From Metallosphaera hakonensis JCM 8857 = DSM 7519 (GTDB taxonomy: Archaea; Thermoproteota; Thermoprotei_A; Sulfolobales; Sulfolobaceae): a stretch of 64,000 nt of DNA. Below, piece by piece: positions 50,296 through 61,130 of the stretch (position 1 is its first letter; every line of letters begins with the position of its first letter). The translations under genes and the position numbers were made by a program. The notes under the pieces were generated by a model. It did not search any database. It saw only the letters and a list, made by a program, of their open reading frames with translations, and was not told where the DNA came from. The stretch lies in assembly GCF_003201675.2 (NCBI RefSeq), contig NZ_CP029287.2, positions 992,001 through 1,056,000 of the forward strand, in the 5' to 3' direction.

Positions 50296-51270
50296 CTATC
50301 TGTCTCCTTTCAATCCTTGTCCTTCTAGTATGGTCCCAAACAATGGTTGAATAGCTACGGCAGTTAAAGGTATTAGCAAGTAGACTGTTGTACTTACACT
50401 ATCGAAAATTAGGGAACCGAATAGTAAGGTAAAACAGGACAATGACAACGCTGGATCCTTTTTATATAGAAGGAATGCAGAACCGAGTCCCATTATACCT
50501 ATCGCAAAAATAAGGGGCGGCATCCAATTCCTGACACCTAATATACCGAAGATATAAGGAAATACAACACCGATCATAATTCCTAAACCTGGTATGGCAT
50601 TAGTGTACACCATAGTTCCTACGACTATTGCAAGAACCACGAATGGGATCATTAATTTCACAGAAATACCTCGCTTAATGGCATAAATAAGGAATCCCGC
50701 CCCCACGACTAGAACCGAGTATGACATTAACTCTCCGCAAATAGCTGTTATACTACCGAACACCGAAGAATTCATGATCTGGATAAGCCAGTTCCCAATG
50801 AGAGTCCCGTATGCTAGAAAATCGGGTATCAAAAGCAACAGTAAAATCCATTTTCTCAAGTAAGTTATGATAAACAACATCGCTGATATTAATATAAGGA
50901 CGTAAACCAAAGAAAAAAGAGCTGGCGGATCAAAAGAGGTATTGTTAACCCCATATATCACATGAACTAGGTCCAGAAGTATTGATAAATACAAGCTGGT
51001 CCATAGGAGTATTTTTCCCGGTCTGTTCAGCTTCCCGATGTAAGCTGCCGAGCCCAACAAGATAGGCTGCATAATAAGAACCATACCAAAAGCTACAGCG
51101 CCAATAACAAACATAATAGAGAATGCTCTCTCTACGACTGGAGTATTTGCAATCATCCCAATTGGGATAACTCCAGCCAAAAATTCCCTGTTAAATATAA
51201 GCTCGAGAAATAGCGCGATAACATAAACTAGAGAAAAAAGGGTTAGATTAATGCCTATCTTGTGCTCCAT
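50296..51270 (-). CDS. membrane partner of FoxC (CbsB-like position)
   Basis: A 324-residue protein with about ten membrane segments and almost no soluble part. Its start lies 23 bp inside the 3' end of foxC, so the two are translationally coupled. The cytochrome b558/566 pair CbsA-CbsB of Sulfolobus has the same arrangement of exported cytochrome and polytopic partner; the gene may be what fox papers call foxD, but I do not assign the symbol. Role inferred: anchoring FoxC and passing its electrons into the membrane. Confidence 0.65.
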   Translation of the reverse strand: MEHKIGINLTLFSLVYVIALFLELIFNREFLAGVIPIGMIANTPVVERAFSIMFVIGAVAFGMVLIMQPILLGSAAYIGKLNRPGKILLWTSLYLSILLDLVHVIYGVNNTSFDPPALFSLVYVLILISAMLFIITYLRKWILLLLLIPDFLAYGTLIGNWLIQIMNSSVFGSITAICGELMSYSVLVVGAGFLIYAIKRGISVKLMIPFVVLAIVVGTMVYTNAIPGLGIMIGVVFPYIFGILGVRNWMPPLIFAIGIMGLGSAFLLYKKDPALSLSCFTLLFGSLIFDSVSTTVYLLIPLTAVAIQPLFGTILEGQGLKGDR

Positions 51271-52894
51271 TTCCTATCTGCCTAAATATCTTGACTATTG
51301 TATTTAACCTTATTAGGTTCTCTGGAACGATTCTGGAGTTCATTAATACGTATGCCATTGCTGGTGCAAGAACTGCATTACCCAGCAAGAATAGAGGCAG
51401 GAATCCTATGGAGCTTGAATCGGCAGGCTGTATATAGATACTCCACCAGAACGATATGGACTTAAAGTCTACAGACTCGCCGGCACCACCTTGAAATACG
51501 GCAAAGGCCACATGGTACGTATGTCCAGGCTGCAACTGTATTTGATAATGGGACTCACCTTGACCTCCCGATACACCTACAGTGGAGAACGTTCTAGCAA
51601 ACTCAGCTATCATATAAGGTCCAGTTGGCGAGTTCACAAACTGGAATCCTGTGGCAACTACGGAAGGATCCCATAACTGAGACGCGTTAGCCATGCCATT
51701 CATTACTAGCCATGGAGACACGTGTGGATTGTCCACAGATGGGAAAGCTACCCTATAGTTACCTCCTATATAGTATATTGATGAGCCATTGACGAATAGA
51801 TCTGCTATTAATCCTTGGTTGGGGAGATATCCTAAGTTTAGCGGATCTTTATACTGTGGATGATGAATGTAAGCTGGAGGAGATGTCCTGCTAAAGAATG
51901 TAGGTCCTGGATATCCAGCATCTTGAGTGTTATTGGCCCTAGGATTATTGTTCAGGACCCATACTTCTTCCTGTCCTGCAGACATTGCACCAGAGGTACC
52001 TGGCATCATGTGAGGAGTGTACGCTACTTGCGTCCAGGAACTTGGAACGTCGCCCAAGAGCCACATTATGGCCAATCTTTCGGGATACATGAACGTGCTG
52101 TTATAGAATAGCGTCACATATTTTGCAGTGTCCTCTGGATAGAAGAGATTATAGGTATCCTGAGCCCACGTCGTACCATTTAGACCCATGGAGAGAAATT
52201 GACCCAACGATGTCACGGGAGTTCCATTATAGTTGAGATTAATTGATGTTATATTAATTGGGTTTCCATTATTCAACGCTATACCATCCGGGTTAATAGC
52301 TCCCACAATCTGTCCGTACAATTTCCCGCTTTGATTATAGACATATATTGTAATAGGGTTAGTTAAGGCTTGTCCAGGAGGATATCCCATCTGTTCTGAC
52401 GTCGGCAAGGTGTAAACTGATGCCACTCCCTCATTACTTGCGCTATAGGAGACGTTCACAACCCACCAGCCGTCGGGAACCACTAAACCGAACGGTTGCC
52501 ATATCTTACCTGTTGTGGTTGTCTCAGGACAGGCAAGCCATGACTCCTGACCCACGACGGGAGCTTTCATTAGGATGAAGATATAGGAGACGTTATCTAC
52601 TTTGGTCCACGCAGCCTTTACATATACTATGGTTGTATGCCCTGATATACCATTTGGAACCGGTACTGTTGGCTCTAGCGGAACAGAACTGAATGGAATC
52701 GACTGCCAGAAGGCTTCAGAGCCAGGATCCCCTTCGTTAATTTGGGCGTTTGGTACATAATACGCGGTGATAGTATTAGAGGCATTAGATGCGGCATTCA
52801 GTAAAACATCGGCTCCATATGCTACCCCAACAAGAACTAACATAAAAATAAATCCCAAAATAAGTAAAGTTTTAACGTTGTTACCATTAGCCAT
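51248..52894 (-). CDS. foxC: CbsA-like mono/di-heme cytochrome b, FoxC
   Basis: A 548-residue protein anchored by an N-terminal segment (residues 9-30) and a C-terminal one (about 505-525). The large extracellular domain (about 45-490) resembles the ethylbenzene-dehydrogenase-type heme-binding domain of CbsA: it has [22 protein letters not shown], a GDVPSSW segment, [13 protein letters not shown] and several Met/His candidates for heme ligands. Many NxT/NxS sites fit the heavy glycosylation known for CbsA. In Sulfolobales growing on iron, FoxC is proposed to take electrons from Fe(II) at the cell surface. A GAGGTGAGA ribosome-binding site precedes the ATG. Confidence 0.75.
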   Translation of the reverse strand: MANGNNVKTLLILGFIFMLVLVGVAYGADVLLNAASNASNTITAYYVPNAQINEGDPGSEAFWQSIPFSSVPLEPTVPVPNGISGHTTIVYVKAAWTKVDNVSYIFILMKAPVVGQESWLACPETTTTGKIWQPFGLVVPDGWWVVNVSYSASNEGVASVYTLPTSEQMGYPPGQALTNPITIYVYNQSGKLYGQIVGAINPDGIALNNGNPINITSINLNYNGTPVTSLGQFLSMGLNGTTWAQDTYNLFYPEDTAKYVTLFYNSTFMYPERLAIMWLLGDVPSSWTQVAYTPHMMPGTSGAMSAGQEEVWVLNNNPRANNTQDAGYPGPTFFSRTSPPAYIHHPQYKDPLNLGYLPNQGLIADLFVNGSSIYYIGGNYRVAFPSVDNPHVSPWLVMNGMANASQLWDPSVVATGFQFVNSPTGPYMIAEFARTFSTVGVSGGQGESHYQIQLQPGHTYHVAFAVFQGGAGESVDFKSISFWWSIYIQPADSSSIGFLPLFLLGNAVLAPAMAYVLMNSRIVPENLIRLNTIVKIFRQIGNGAQDRH

Positions 52895-53132
52895 TTATTC
52901 TCACCTCATATTTTCCTAAAACGAAATTAAAATAATTCATTTTCTTGACCTCCTCCTTATCTCAGCGTGGGATAGCAGTGAGCCAACTCCGAATAAGAGT
53001 ATCGCTAGACCGAAGAAGTTAATGAAATAGTTAGGTGTAGTATTGCCAGTCACCAAGTTCATACCATTTACATCAAATACTTCCTCAGGATATGACACTG
53101 TCCTGGTACCGGCTACAAGGATTATTATCCCG

Positions 53133-54343
53133 TAGCAGTTGTTCTATTTTCCCTCGGTAATACGAAATTCATGGTACTATCGAAAAAGTTTTTAGATTGA
53201 TGTCTTGTTGAGTGAAAATTGTGAAGTCCCAGAAAGAGAACGAGCTGGACGTCGCGAGGAGCGAGTTCATCAGGGCCTTCAATTTCGTAACTGGGATACT
53301 TAGGATGAAGAGGCTGAGCAGGAAGGTCGCGTTGGGTTTAGCGCTCATGGTATTGATCGGAGGAAGGGCAAGTATTAGGAACGCCTCCATCTCGTTCGGG
53401 CTGAACTACGCGAACTTGTTGAGGGCGCTGGAGCACCTGGAGGAAGCTTGGGGGAAGTACCTGGAGGCTTTGAGGGCGCTGATAGTTGGGCCGGTCGTGG
53501 TGATAGTTGACGACACCTTCGATCACAAGCTCTACTCCAGGGTTGAGAGCGTTGCCAGCAGGTACGGGAACTACTTCGCCTGGTGCTCCATGCACAAGGG
53601 GTACGAGTCCGGAGTGCAGGTCCTCACTGTGGCCCTGCACGACTTGGGTACGGGAAGGAGCTACATGGTTGGGGCGTTCCCCTACGCCACGAGGAAGATG
53701 TGGGAGAGCGGCCAGGTGAGCGAGTTTCGAACCAAGATCGAGATGGCTGCCGAGATGATTGAGGTCCTCAAGACCCGATTCCCCGTGGTAAGGGTGGTGT
53801 TCGACTCCTGGTATTGGTCGGAGAAGCTCGTTAAGGACAACGTGGTGTCTGAGCTGAAGTCCAACAGGAGGCTCCTCAGGGTTAGGTCAGCGGAGGGAGA
53901 GGACGCGTTGGAGGTGGAGGGGCACCTCCACGTGGGAGATCTTCCTCCCGGATCTTACTTCGCTGACCTGACCCTGGGAGACCATGTCATTACAGTGAAG
54001 TTGTTGATACTGGAATATAAAGATAGCAGGCTCAACCTGTACACCACGGACCTGAACATGGAGGACGAGACGATCGAGGAGACGTGGAAGATCAGGTGGG
54101 AGATAGAGAAGTTACACAGGGACGTGAAGACGTTGGGAATGCAGGACTCGTCCTTCCTCAAGAGGAGAAGGCTTCAGGGTTACCTGCTCCTCTTCGTGAT
54201 GGTAGTAAACGCTGTAAGGGACCTGATCGGGTCCCTCAAGCTGAGGAGCGTGGAGGAGCTCCTCAGATTCGTTGAAAATGGTTTAGGGGGCGCACAGGGT
54301 CTGATGAAAATGTTTAAGCTACGTTAAAGTAGAACAACTGCTA
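53133..54343 (+). mobile_element. ISC1217-like insertion sequence, 1211 bp
   Basis: Terminal inverted repeats of about 18 bp: TAGCAGTTGTTCTATTTT at 53133 and TAGCAGTTGTTCTACTTT reading inward from 54343. A perfect 6-bp direct duplication, ATCCCG, flanks it (53127-53132 and 54344-54349). The length is close to the 1217 bp of the type element. The single gene is intact and lies opposite to the fox transcripts. Intact ends and duplication point to a recent insertion. Confidence 0.9.
53212..54327 (+). CDS. ISC1217-type (DDE_Tnp_2-like) transposase
   Basis: A 371-residue transposase beginning at GTG. Candidate catalytic residues are the aspartate of VDDTFDHKLY (about 100), the aspartate of VFDSWYWSEK (about 203) and the glutamate in RWEIEKLHRDVKTLG (about 300), the DDE spacing of the archaeal ISC1217 family. 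No frameshift is visible, so the enzyme could be active. Its base composition is richer in G/C than the flanking fox genes, in keeping with a newcomer. Confidence 0.85.
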   Translation: MKIVKSQKENELDVARSEFIRAFNFVTGILRMKRLSRKVALGLALMVLIGGRASIRNASISFGLNYANLLRALEHLEEAWGKYLEALRALIVGPVVVIVDDTFDHKLYSRVESVASRYGNYFAWCSMHKGYESGVQVLTVALHDLGTGRSYMVGAFPYATRKMWESGQVSEFRTKIEMAAEMIEVLKTRFPVVRVVFDSWYWSEKLVKDNVVSELKSNRRLLRVRSAEGEDALEVEGHLHVGDLPPGSYFADLTLGDHVITVKLLILEYKDSRLNLYTTDLNMEDETIEETWKIRWEIEKLHRDVKTLGMQDSSFLKRRRLQGYLLLFVMVVNAVRDLIGSLKLRSVEELLRFVENGLGGAQGLMKMFKLR

Positions 54344-54403
54344 ATCCCGATTACAGCAAGAATGACTCCCAAGTATAGGAAGGATTTACTGTTGGCCATC
54401 TTC

Positions 54404-55009
54404 TCACCCAGAAGAGTTAACGTATGGATCCCATACTCCCTGTGGCATTAGACCTCCAGTAAGTTCAGAAGCATAGGTAGCGTTAGTCGTAGCTACTATT
54501 GTACCAACTAACCAAGAATGTCCTAACCCTGTAGCTGCAGTACCGCAATACTCTGCACAAGCCACGTGATATAGACCAGGTTGCGGGAACACGTAGACAA
54601 GATAGGAATAGTATCCGGGGACAGCTTCGGCACCTACGCTTAGTGGGATAGTAAAGTTCGAGGTTGCACTCTGAATGAAGAATTCATGGAATACATCAAC
54701 GCTATGTATCACGAATACTACAGGTTCGCCTACAGGAACTACAGTGAGGTTTGTGTACACTCTGTCATGTGGGTAGAAATCCCAGTGCCACTGTTGCCCT
54801 GTAACATAAATTATGACGTATGGCCCTTTATAAGATCCCAGAGCATTGGTGAACTCTGCGTGGACCACGCCTTCCCCAGCGGGAATATGGTCCGAGACAT
54901 AGTTGGGATTAAAGCCCAGGTAGTCGTAAGTGCTGTACTGAACCTCTAGAGAGATTATTGCTACAATAACTAAAATGAAGAATAGAGCTATTACAGTCCC
55001 ACGTTTCAC
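54404..55009 (-). CDS. foxB: heme-copper oxidase subunit II (CuA type) with altered CuA motif
   Basis: A 201-residue protein starting at GTG with an AAGGTGA ribosome-binding site. It has one N-terminal membrane anchor (residues 5-24) and an exported cupredoxin domain with GQQWHWDF (71-78), H108 in SVDVFHEFF and the CuA loop. The loop reads [18 protein letters not shown]151, E153, C155 and H164 are kept, but five residues are inserted between CGT and GH, and the methionine ligand position is leucine (L167). It would take electrons from FoxC for FoxA. The symbol foxB rests on subunit II identity in the fox cluster and is less certain than the function. Confidence 0.75.
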   Translation of the reverse strand: MKRGTVIALFFILVIVAIISLEVQYSTYDYLGFNPNYVSDHIPAGEGVVHAEFTNALGSYKGPYVIIYVTGQQWHWDFYPHDRVYTNLTVVPVGEPVVFVIHSVDVFHEFFIQSATSNFTIPLSVGAEAVPGYYSYLVYVFPQPGLYHVACAEYCGTAATGLGHSWLVGTIVATTNATYASELTGGLMPQGVWDPYVNSSG

Positions 55010-55161
55010 CTTTTCACCTTAAATACTACCCTATTAATCCTACTTAAAAACTTTTTGATTGTTTACTTTGATATCTTTTTTTGCCAAACTTCTACCAAAT
55101 TGAAACAAACCAAAGGTAATGAATTCTTGACTTTCCAGACGATCATCTTGATCGGAATCAA

Positions 55162-55461
55162 TTACCTATTCCCATACCTTCCCGAGTATCCATCTAAAAT
55201 ACCTCGGTCGTAGCATAACCCAACAACTTTCCTTATGGTCTTACTCTCAACCCTGAAACCTCTCCCTACTATGCTATGTATAATTAAGTTCTCATGAATC
55301 AGGTCCGCCAAGTGTTCCGCTTCCAGGTCCACTCGATATTCGAAGAGCCATTTTAACACAAACCTCTTCGTCACCATACGATTTTCCACTATCGATAATC
55401 CGGCATCCAAATCAGGAATTCTAGCGCTGGTTGTCGCGATTCTCCTGATGAAACCTTTCAC
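55162..55461 (-). CDS. possible winged-helix-like protein, 99 aa
   Basis: A 99-residue basic protein beginning at GTG. Its second half (TKRFVLKWLFEYRVDLEAEH, then ESKTIRKVVGLCYDRGIL) has the helix-helix-strand rhythm of a winged-helix domain. A TATA-like ATATAT about 20 nt upstream gives it a promoter of its own within the fox locus. I do not recognise the family; a local regulator or a remnant gene are both possible. Confidence 0.45.
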   Translation of the reverse strand: MKGFIRRIATTSARIPDLDAGLSIVENRMVTKRFVLKWLFEYRVDLEAEHLADLIHENLIIHSIVGRGFRVESKTIRKVVGLCYDRGILDGYSGRYGNR

Positions 55462-55686
55462 TTGATTAGATCAATCTTGATATATGGTGGGCTCATTTGA
55501 ATTTTTGTTTGTCTATAAACATTACAGAAATTTGGATGACCATAAACGATTGGGCCTGCCTCCCGCTATGTTGTAATTCAAAACCATATAATCAATTAAA
55601 CTACAGATTATTTCACTAAAGTATAATTAACTGGAAATTTTTGAGATAAACTTCTTTAAACGTTTATAGATGGGTTGCCAGAAGAT

Positions 55687-56136
55687 TTACGTTACATTGA
55701 GGTTTATTTGATTTCCATCGGTGAATACAATATTATAGACACCCGGCGACAGTTTTGCAGGTATAATTATGGTCTGGTATCCCAGGTATATTTCATATGT
55801 CTTGACGTATGCACTCACAATTGAACCGTTACTTAAAGGAACTGATTGAAGCTCATAATAAATTTGCGGAGTAAACGAAAATGTAGAGTTTGAGACCGAG
55901 GATATCCTAAGCTGATTGGTGTCCTCGTTATCCATAGTCAGTTTAATCCCTCGTAGCATAGTGTAATTTATACTGTGCCCATTAGATGAGTAGACTGGTA
56001 TATCAAAGGTCCCGTATGTGGCGTTATATGTAGGGACGAACGATGAACTAGGAAAGAGACTCTCCGCAACGAAATAAGCCGTCACACCAACTAATAACAC
56101 TACAACAATTATTATTAAAAAATTCCTTGACTTCAA
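55687..56136 (-). CDS. membrane-anchored exported fox-locus protein, 149 aa
   Basis: A signal-anchor (residues 6-28) followed by a beta-rich extracellular domain of 120 residues with several NxT/NxS sites and no Cys or metal motif. It follows the 68-aa two-helix gene by 12 bp. Not recognised; cell-surface location would suit a structural or docking part of the iron-oxidising complex. Confidence 0.6.
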   Translation of the reverse strand: MKSRNFLIIIVVVLLVGVTAYFVAESLFPSSSFVPTYNATYGTFDIPVYSSNGHSINYTMLRGIKLTMDNEDTNQLRISSVSNSTFSFTPQIYYELQSVPLSNGSIVSAYVKTYEIYLGYQTIIIPAKLSPGVYNIVFTDGNQINLNVT

Positions 56137-56148
56137 TATTATCTCATC

Positions 56149-56355
56149 TCAATCCTGCATGTAAGCTCCTGCCATTATTAAAGCTAGTCCAATTACTGCT
56201 ATTGCTAGACCTGCTAAATCAGTACCTGTAACGGTAAAAGCGAAAGAGGCTGGATTGGGCTTAAGCAGCGTATAACTGTACAGCGTGAGCATTATAACTG
56301 AAATAGCTACTAAAAATCCTCCAGGTAGTATAAGACCCCATACTTTCATGTTCAT
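56149..56355 (-). CDS. small two-TM fox-locus protein, 68 aa
   Basis: Two hydrophobic segments (about 8-28 and 44-64) with a loop ending in TVTGTDLAG. It is the first gene of the minus-strand fox transcripts, and its start is followed closely by the 149-aa gene. It is similar in plan to the 68-aa and 81-aa fox proteins. Confidence 0.55.
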   Translation of the reverse strand: MNMKVWGLILPGGFLVAISVIMLTLYSYTLLKPNPASFAFTVTGTDLAGLAIAVIGLALIMAGAYMQD

Positions 56356-57377
56356 TTCTAATCACTTATCTTTCGATTCTAACGAAAATAAAAAGCTTTC
56401 CCTTTTTTATGGTTGTGAATTGCTTCGATTCCTATCGAAGCTAACGCTAAACACACTTTTAAATTAACGTTTGGTTTTGAATTTAAGAGAAATCAATGGT
56501 CTTAACTCTTAAGAAAATTGAAGGATTCAACAAAGCACTTTTTTACTAGCGTATAACCTCCAGCCTATTCCTATCTCAAGACAAAAAGGATGTGAGGTTT
56601 GGGTTTTATTAGAATTTCATGATATCTGGCATCAATTCTTACCTGGGCCTCACCGAAATAACGGAAACCGCTCACTTCTTGAGATTCTCACAATAACTGC
56701 CGCGGAATTGAAAGATAAGTGAATCCGAACATCCTGAATATCCTTTGTCCACCGTCATTGGGATTTTCCCTACACCTTAGGAAAACGTAAAAGTACCAAC
56801 GTCACAAGATTATGAACTAATCTTTCGCAAAAACTGTTACCAACGATGAATAGATGATATTTGACCACATGATGAAATTATTGAATGCCCATGAATGCAC
56901 CACAAATTGAGTCCTTTTCTATATCTCGGTTTATATTAGATAAATTATATAATATTATGTAATTTGTTCTACATCGCCAGAAATCATGGTTAAAGTACGA
57001 TAGAGGATTCTTATATTTTTACACTAATAAAATTTTACAATTGAATCTAAGCATTCAAATCTGTTATGCTCTTAAGTCCTGATAACGGGTCCACACCTAA
57101 AGAATGTATGCTTATTGTGACTTTAAAGGGCAAGATCTTCAACCTAATCATATGGAAAGTTCTAGCATTAGATTTAGAGAAGATTTAGAGATATCCTTGT
57201 CCTTCAGACTACGAGAAAATATAACACTATCACTAAAATGTTTCTTATTTAAACATAGCAAATCCCTAAATAAAGAAGCCCTAATTAAATGGTGAACTAA
57301 TAACGAAATGTTTCCCTTAAATCTTTTTTAAATTTATAATGATAAACTTTTTAGTTTATATAATGATATATTTAACA
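56356..57377. other. divergent intergenic region upstream of foxA
   Basis: About 1 kb, AT-rich, carrying promoters for the minus-strand fox genes (right to left) and for foxA. TATA-like AATTTATAAT at 57331-57340 and TTTATATA at 57355-57362 precede foxA. The more distal one would give a 15-nt leader, like the spacing at the second foxA copy. A 63-codon plus-strand frame at 57104 is not convincing. Confidence 0.45.
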
Positions 57378-59138
57378 ATGGCTACTAGGGAAGAATTAAG
57401 AAAAATAGAGAGAGAAAAACTTTTAGAATGGTCTAGGGCATTTCATTCTGTTCAGGATAGAGAAGCCAGAAGGAGCGTATTTATGAAATTACTCTATACT
57501 GAGGACTACAGAATACTGTCAATAAAACTGACACTGGCCGGGATAATGTTCCTCTTCATAGGTGGTGCCTTTGCCCTCTTCCTGAGGGGACAGGCAGGGC
57601 TTACTAGCACTGGTGCGCCAGTAGTTCTAGATCCTGCGTACTACTTCCAGGCGATGACCAACCACGTTATGGATATGATATTCGGAGCTGCCTTTAACGT
57701 TGTCTTTGCAATTGCGTTCTACATGATTCCGGCCCTAAACGGAACCAGGTTGGTGAAGTGGCCAAAGTTGGCGAACACTGGTTTCTGGCTTAACATATTG
57801 GCCCTATTCATGATGAACCTGGGAGGAATAAAGAACCAATACATGTTCACTTTCTTGAATCCGTTACAAGCTTCACCGACTTGGTACATAGGTTACGGGC
57901 TAATGATCGTTGCCGAATGGATGGAAATGGCATCTGTTCTGGGGACATCTTTTTTGGGAAGAATACAGGATAAGTTAGTTCCTACTGCTATAGGCTTCAT
58001 TGTGATGGACATGATACTAATGGCTTTAGGTAATATCTCGGTCTTCATTGCTGACATGTGGAGCCTGTTCTCCCCAATTGGCGGGCTTAACATCTACCTG
58101 TTCGGGATACCCAACGCGGAGGTTTGGAAGGGACTGTTCTGGTTCGCGGACCATCCGCTGGTATACTTCGCCCCTTACACTCTCACTGGAGCAACGATCG
58201 CCATAACTCCACTTTACGCTAGGAGGCCCTTATACAGCGTCAGGTTCACGAGATGGCTGATACCAACCCTCTTCATCTTAGGAGGTAGCGTCTACGTGCA
58301 CCACATAGTTGATGATCCCTGGCCGCTGATTCTTAGGGACATATTCGCTCAGACCAGCACGGCCCTAATCGCCGTACCTTTCGCAGCGCTGTGGCTAGTG
58401 TTCTTCATTACGCTTGGGGATCCTAGGAAGTTGAAGTGGGACCCTGGGTTCGCCTTCATCTACGCAGCTGCAGTCTGGAACATCATAGGCGGTATACAGG
58501 CTGAGCCGACCAACCCGACCCCAGCCCTCGATCCGACCATCCACAACACGGGTTGGATATTCGGTCACTTCCACATAATGCTGGCGATATACTCCGTAGG
58601 TGGACTATTGGGCGCGCTTTACGTCGTCGGGCCGGATCTGTTCGGGAAGCAATGGTACAGCGTTAAGCTGGGTTGGTTGCATTTCTGGGGCTGGCAGGCG
58701 GGAATGGGGCTCTTCGCGATCGCTTCCAGCGAAGGAGGTTTCTTCGGCCTAATCAGGAGGGAAGTGGCCTGGGCCGGGTTCTACGAGGTCTACTACCAGC
58801 TACTGTTGATAGGAGGTTGGCTGGCGGGATTTGCGACGATTATATTCGCGTACAATCTGGCCCTCACTCTACTTTACGGACAGAAAGTGGAGAGACCCGA
58901 AATTCCCCTATGGGCTGTTCAGACTATAGCCATGGAAAGGTACGGAATGAGAAGAGAAGGTTATACGGAGGAAGAACTTCCCCTGGCCTTGCCTGCAAAT
59001 GGGATGACAATCGCAAGAGAAAACAGTAACAATATCTCGACGGGCTCGGCGGCAGGTACCATGGCAAGCGGAACGTATCAAGACAGGGAAGTTCGCGTTA
59101 ATCTAAAGTCTCAAGAGGGAAATGACCCTAGACCATAA
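57378..59138 (+). CDS. foxA: heme-copper oxidase subunit I, FoxA
   Basis: A 586-residue protein from the ATG at 57378 ([14 protein letters not shown]), chosen because the second copy starts at the same residue. About 12 membrane segments. Metal ligands: H96 (TNHVMDM, low-spin heme), H259 with Y263 (ADHPLVY, CuB and crosslinked Tyr; the usual PE is PL), H308 and H309 (VHHIVDD, CuB), H397 and H399 (GHFHIM, high-spin and low-spin hemes). It reduces O2 with electrons from Fe(II). A hydrophilic C-terminal tail (about 545-586) is Ser/Gly/Asn-rich. It is divergent from the minus-strand fox genes and separated from its paralogue by an IS-rich 3.4 kb. Confidence 0.9.
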   Translation: MATREELRKIEREKLLEWSRAFHSVQDREARRSVFMKLLYTEDYRILSIKLTLAGIMFLFIGGAFALFLRGQAGLTSTGAPVVLDPAYYFQAMTNHVMDMIFGAAFNVVFAIAFYMIPALNGTRLVKWPKLANTGFWLNILALFMMNLGGIKNQYMFTFLNPLQASPTWYIGYGLMIVAEWMEMASVLGTSFLGRIQDKLVPTAIGFIVMDMILMALGNISVFIADMWSLFSPIGGLNIYLFGIPNAEVWKGLFWFADHPLVYFAPYTLTGATIAITPLYARRPLYSVRFTRWLIPTLFILGGSVYVHHIVDDPWPLILRDIFAQTSTALIAVPFAALWLVFFITLGDPRKLKWDPGFAFIYAAAVWNIIGGIQAEPTNPTPALDPTIHNTGWIFGHFHIMLAIYSVGGLLGALYVVGPDLFGKQWYSVKLGWLHFWGWQAGMGLFAIASSEGGFFGLIRREVAWAGFYEVYYQLLLIGGWLAGFATIIFAYNLALTLLYGQKVERPEIPLWAVQTIAMERYGMRREGYTEEELPLALPANGMTIARENSNNISTGSAAGTMASGTYQDREVRVNLKSQEGNDPRP

Positions 59139-59198
59139 TTTTCTTTTTCTTAAACTGAAGGTTCTTGCTACTATAGTGGCAAGGGACTAAAAAGCTTT

Positions 59199-59230
59199 GA
59201 GACTTCGCTGTATAGATGTGTAGAAACGTA
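59199..59230 (+). repeat. dispersed short repeat R1, partial copy 2
   Basis: GAGACTTC, then TGTATAGATGTGTAGAAACG, matches the first half of R1 at 34060 and 62073. It is truncated where an R2 copy begins 4 bp later. Confidence 0.5.
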
Positions 59231-59233
59231 GTT

Positions 59234-59332
59234 TTATACTTCCTGAGACTTTAAAGGGAAACGTAACCTTACTCTGACACATCGAATGGCTTTGGATGTT
59301 ACATTGCGCTTTAGACTATGACTTAAGTATAA
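59234..59332 (+). repeat. dispersed short repeat R2, copy 2
   Basis: A 99-bp unit from TTATACTTCCTGAGAC to GACTTAAGTATAA, almost identical to the copy at 61722. Inner blocks CTTTAAAGG, ACGTAAC, GTTACATTGCG and GCTTTAGAC can pair into a hairpin. The ends TTATACTT/AAGTATAA are inverted. No coding potential. The remaining sequence to 59876 is AT-rich with nothing supported. Confidence 0.75.
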
Positions 59333-59876
59333 GGCGAGATACAAAATTATACTCTTGTAGTTCCTGGAAAAATCAGTAAGTCCACAAGACAGGTAAGGCA
59401 CAAATTTAACCCTCAAAACATCTCAGGATCATCCCGATAACTCGCTTACAACACTGATCTTGACTGAAATATCATGATCAACATTATAATACTTCGAACG
59501 TAAATTGTTCATTAACAGGGGTTAAAGATTTTTTAATAAAGTTATTGAATGGGTAATAGTAGAAAGTTTATAAAATATAGAAAACAACATGACAAATTTA
59601 TACGAGACTGTTGTCACTGACTCATGATAACATTTATGATATTATTAATGTTGGCTTGACGGTTTATAGATTTTCGGTTCAACATTACTGGAAGAACTAT
59701 AAAATACGATCATCTTTTGAATTGGCCTCATTTGAATATCATAAAGCACGTTTTGTTGTATTATTCAATTTATTTCACAAATATAGTATGATATAAGAAA
59801 TATTTCTTTGTAATCAGATAAAGATAATAGTATTTTATTCAGAAAATATCCAATAGTCACCAAAGTAAGTCATCTC

Positions 59877-61130
59877 GGGCGGCTCAGGAGTCCATTGCGA
59901 TTTCAATTTATTTCTATAGGATTAGATAGTAGAAATTGATTCTACATTTTCGGTAACACTAATAGGGGACGAGCATGAGGTAATATCATGGAACTGTCAA
60001 CTGTGAACGAGGTAACCCTCTACGGGGTCCGGATTATGGAGCTCGTAGAGGGACCTGGGAAGATATCCCTCACGCTCGTCCCCAAGATATTACCCGATGA
60101 CGCCTTATTAAACAAACCGGTCCAGGAGATCGAGAGGATGGCCTTGGAGGAAGCTGAGAGGATTAGTCCCAACTACCAAAGGGGTAAGGATGTGAAGAGG
60201 AAGGGTTACGCGAGCTACAGGTTCCTGAAGGGGTTCAAGATCGTGATGGACGAGAGGCAGACGAAGTACGAGTTGGAGTGGATATCGGTGAAGCTGCCAG
60301 TGCTTTACGGTAAAGGGAGGGTGAGGACCCAGGTCGAGGAGACTCTGTTAAGGGAGGAAAGGAAGGTCTTCGCGTCCCTAATGTTGGTCTACTCAGTGAA
60401 GGGAGGCAAGTTGAACGCCAAGCTCTGGATGCCCGAGATTGAAACGGGCAACGACTTCAAGTACGTTATAGTTGACGGGAAGTACGTGAAGCTCAAGGGA
60501 CGAAAGGCGGTCCTCCTCGTGGCTATGGGCGTGACCCGGGAGGGAAAGAGGGCGGTCCTCGAGGTCATCATAAGCGAGGCTGAGGACGCCATGGCCTATT
60601 GGAGTCTCCTGGTCAGGGTCTGGAAGAAGACCAGCTTCGTCCTGGTGGTAGCTGACGGGATCAAGGCCTTGGACAGGGCGATCTCCCTAGCTGAACTTCA
60701 CGTGGGGAGGCAGGGCTGCCTGGTCCACCTCAAGCGTACGACCAAGGAGGAAAGGGAGGCTTTAGACGCGATCACCTCGTCAGCCGAGCTCGGCAAGATC
60801 AAGCCCGAGACCAACCCGACTCTTCTAAGCTACCTCATCGCCGACAAGAAGCTCTGGAAGTGGCTTAAGTCCAACAACTTGGTGAATCCTTCAACTCCCT
60901 CCTGGAGAGGAGGAGGTTCGGGTTGTTTCACTCTCCCTGGAGGATACTACAGCTCGCGCGGGCCATAGCGCTCTACTACAACCTATTCACTTATTTTCTC
61001 ATCACTGTAATAATATTACAGTCTTCTTCATTCCTCTCACTTTATCCGAAATATACCCAATAATTTGTACATTGGATAAGTCTAATTCAAAGCCAGAAAA
61101 TACAATTCGCAATGGACTCCTGAGCCGCCC
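59877..61130 (+). mobile_element. IS256-like insertion sequence, 1254 bp
   Basis: Inverted termini of about 27 bp: GGGCGGCTCAGGAGTCCATT at 59877 and the same read inward from 61130. A perfect 8-bp duplication, GTCATCTC, flanks it (59869-59876 and 61131-61138). The single transposase gene carries a frameshift. The relic at 1338-1645 is from the same family, and the MITE at 10536 has related ends. Confidence 0.9.
59988..61063 (+). pseudogene. frameshifted IS256-like transposase
   Basis: The first 299 codons read MELSTVNEVTLYG through to KSNNLV. The DDE aspartates are in VDGKYVKLKGRK and VVADGIKALDRAI, and QGCLVHLKR is the IS256 family QxCxxHxxR segment. At about 60884 one base is missing relative to the sense of the relic at 1375 (GTGAATCC for an expected GTGGAATCC). 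Restoring it gives VESFNSLLERRRFGLFHSPW, with the third catalytic glutamate, ending at the TAA at 61061 (358 residues). As it stands the frame leaves the family sequence before that glutamate, so this copy should be inactive unless frameshifting occurs. Confidence 0.8.

Larger units (their letters stand above)
52937..54399 (-). pseudogene. 81-codon two-TM fox gene split by an insertion sequence
   Basis: The gene starts at the ATG at 54399, 4 bp after the subunit II stop, with GGTGAG as ribosome-binding site. After 18 codons it is interrupted by the element at 53133-54343. Removing the element and one 6-bp duplication gives an uninterrupted 81-residue frame starting MANSKSFLYLGVILAVIG and ending at the TGA at 52937. 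The protein would have two membrane segments and an extracellular loop (YPEEVFDVNGM), ending in a basic HAEIRRRSRK tail. It lies exactly between subunit II and foxC in the operon, so in a strain without the insertion it should be a small subunit of this complex. Confidence 0.8.

Noticed and set aside
53338-53719. Frames of 100 and 70 codons inside the insertion sequence
   Set aside because: Out-of-frame shadows of the transposase.
57104-57295. 63-codon frame upstream of foxA
   Set aside because: Composition atypical and no ribosome-binding site or well-placed TATA; kept as part of the intergenic region.
59611-59796. 61-codon plus-strand frame after foxA
   Set aside because: AT-driven composition in an AT-rich gap; no supporting signals.
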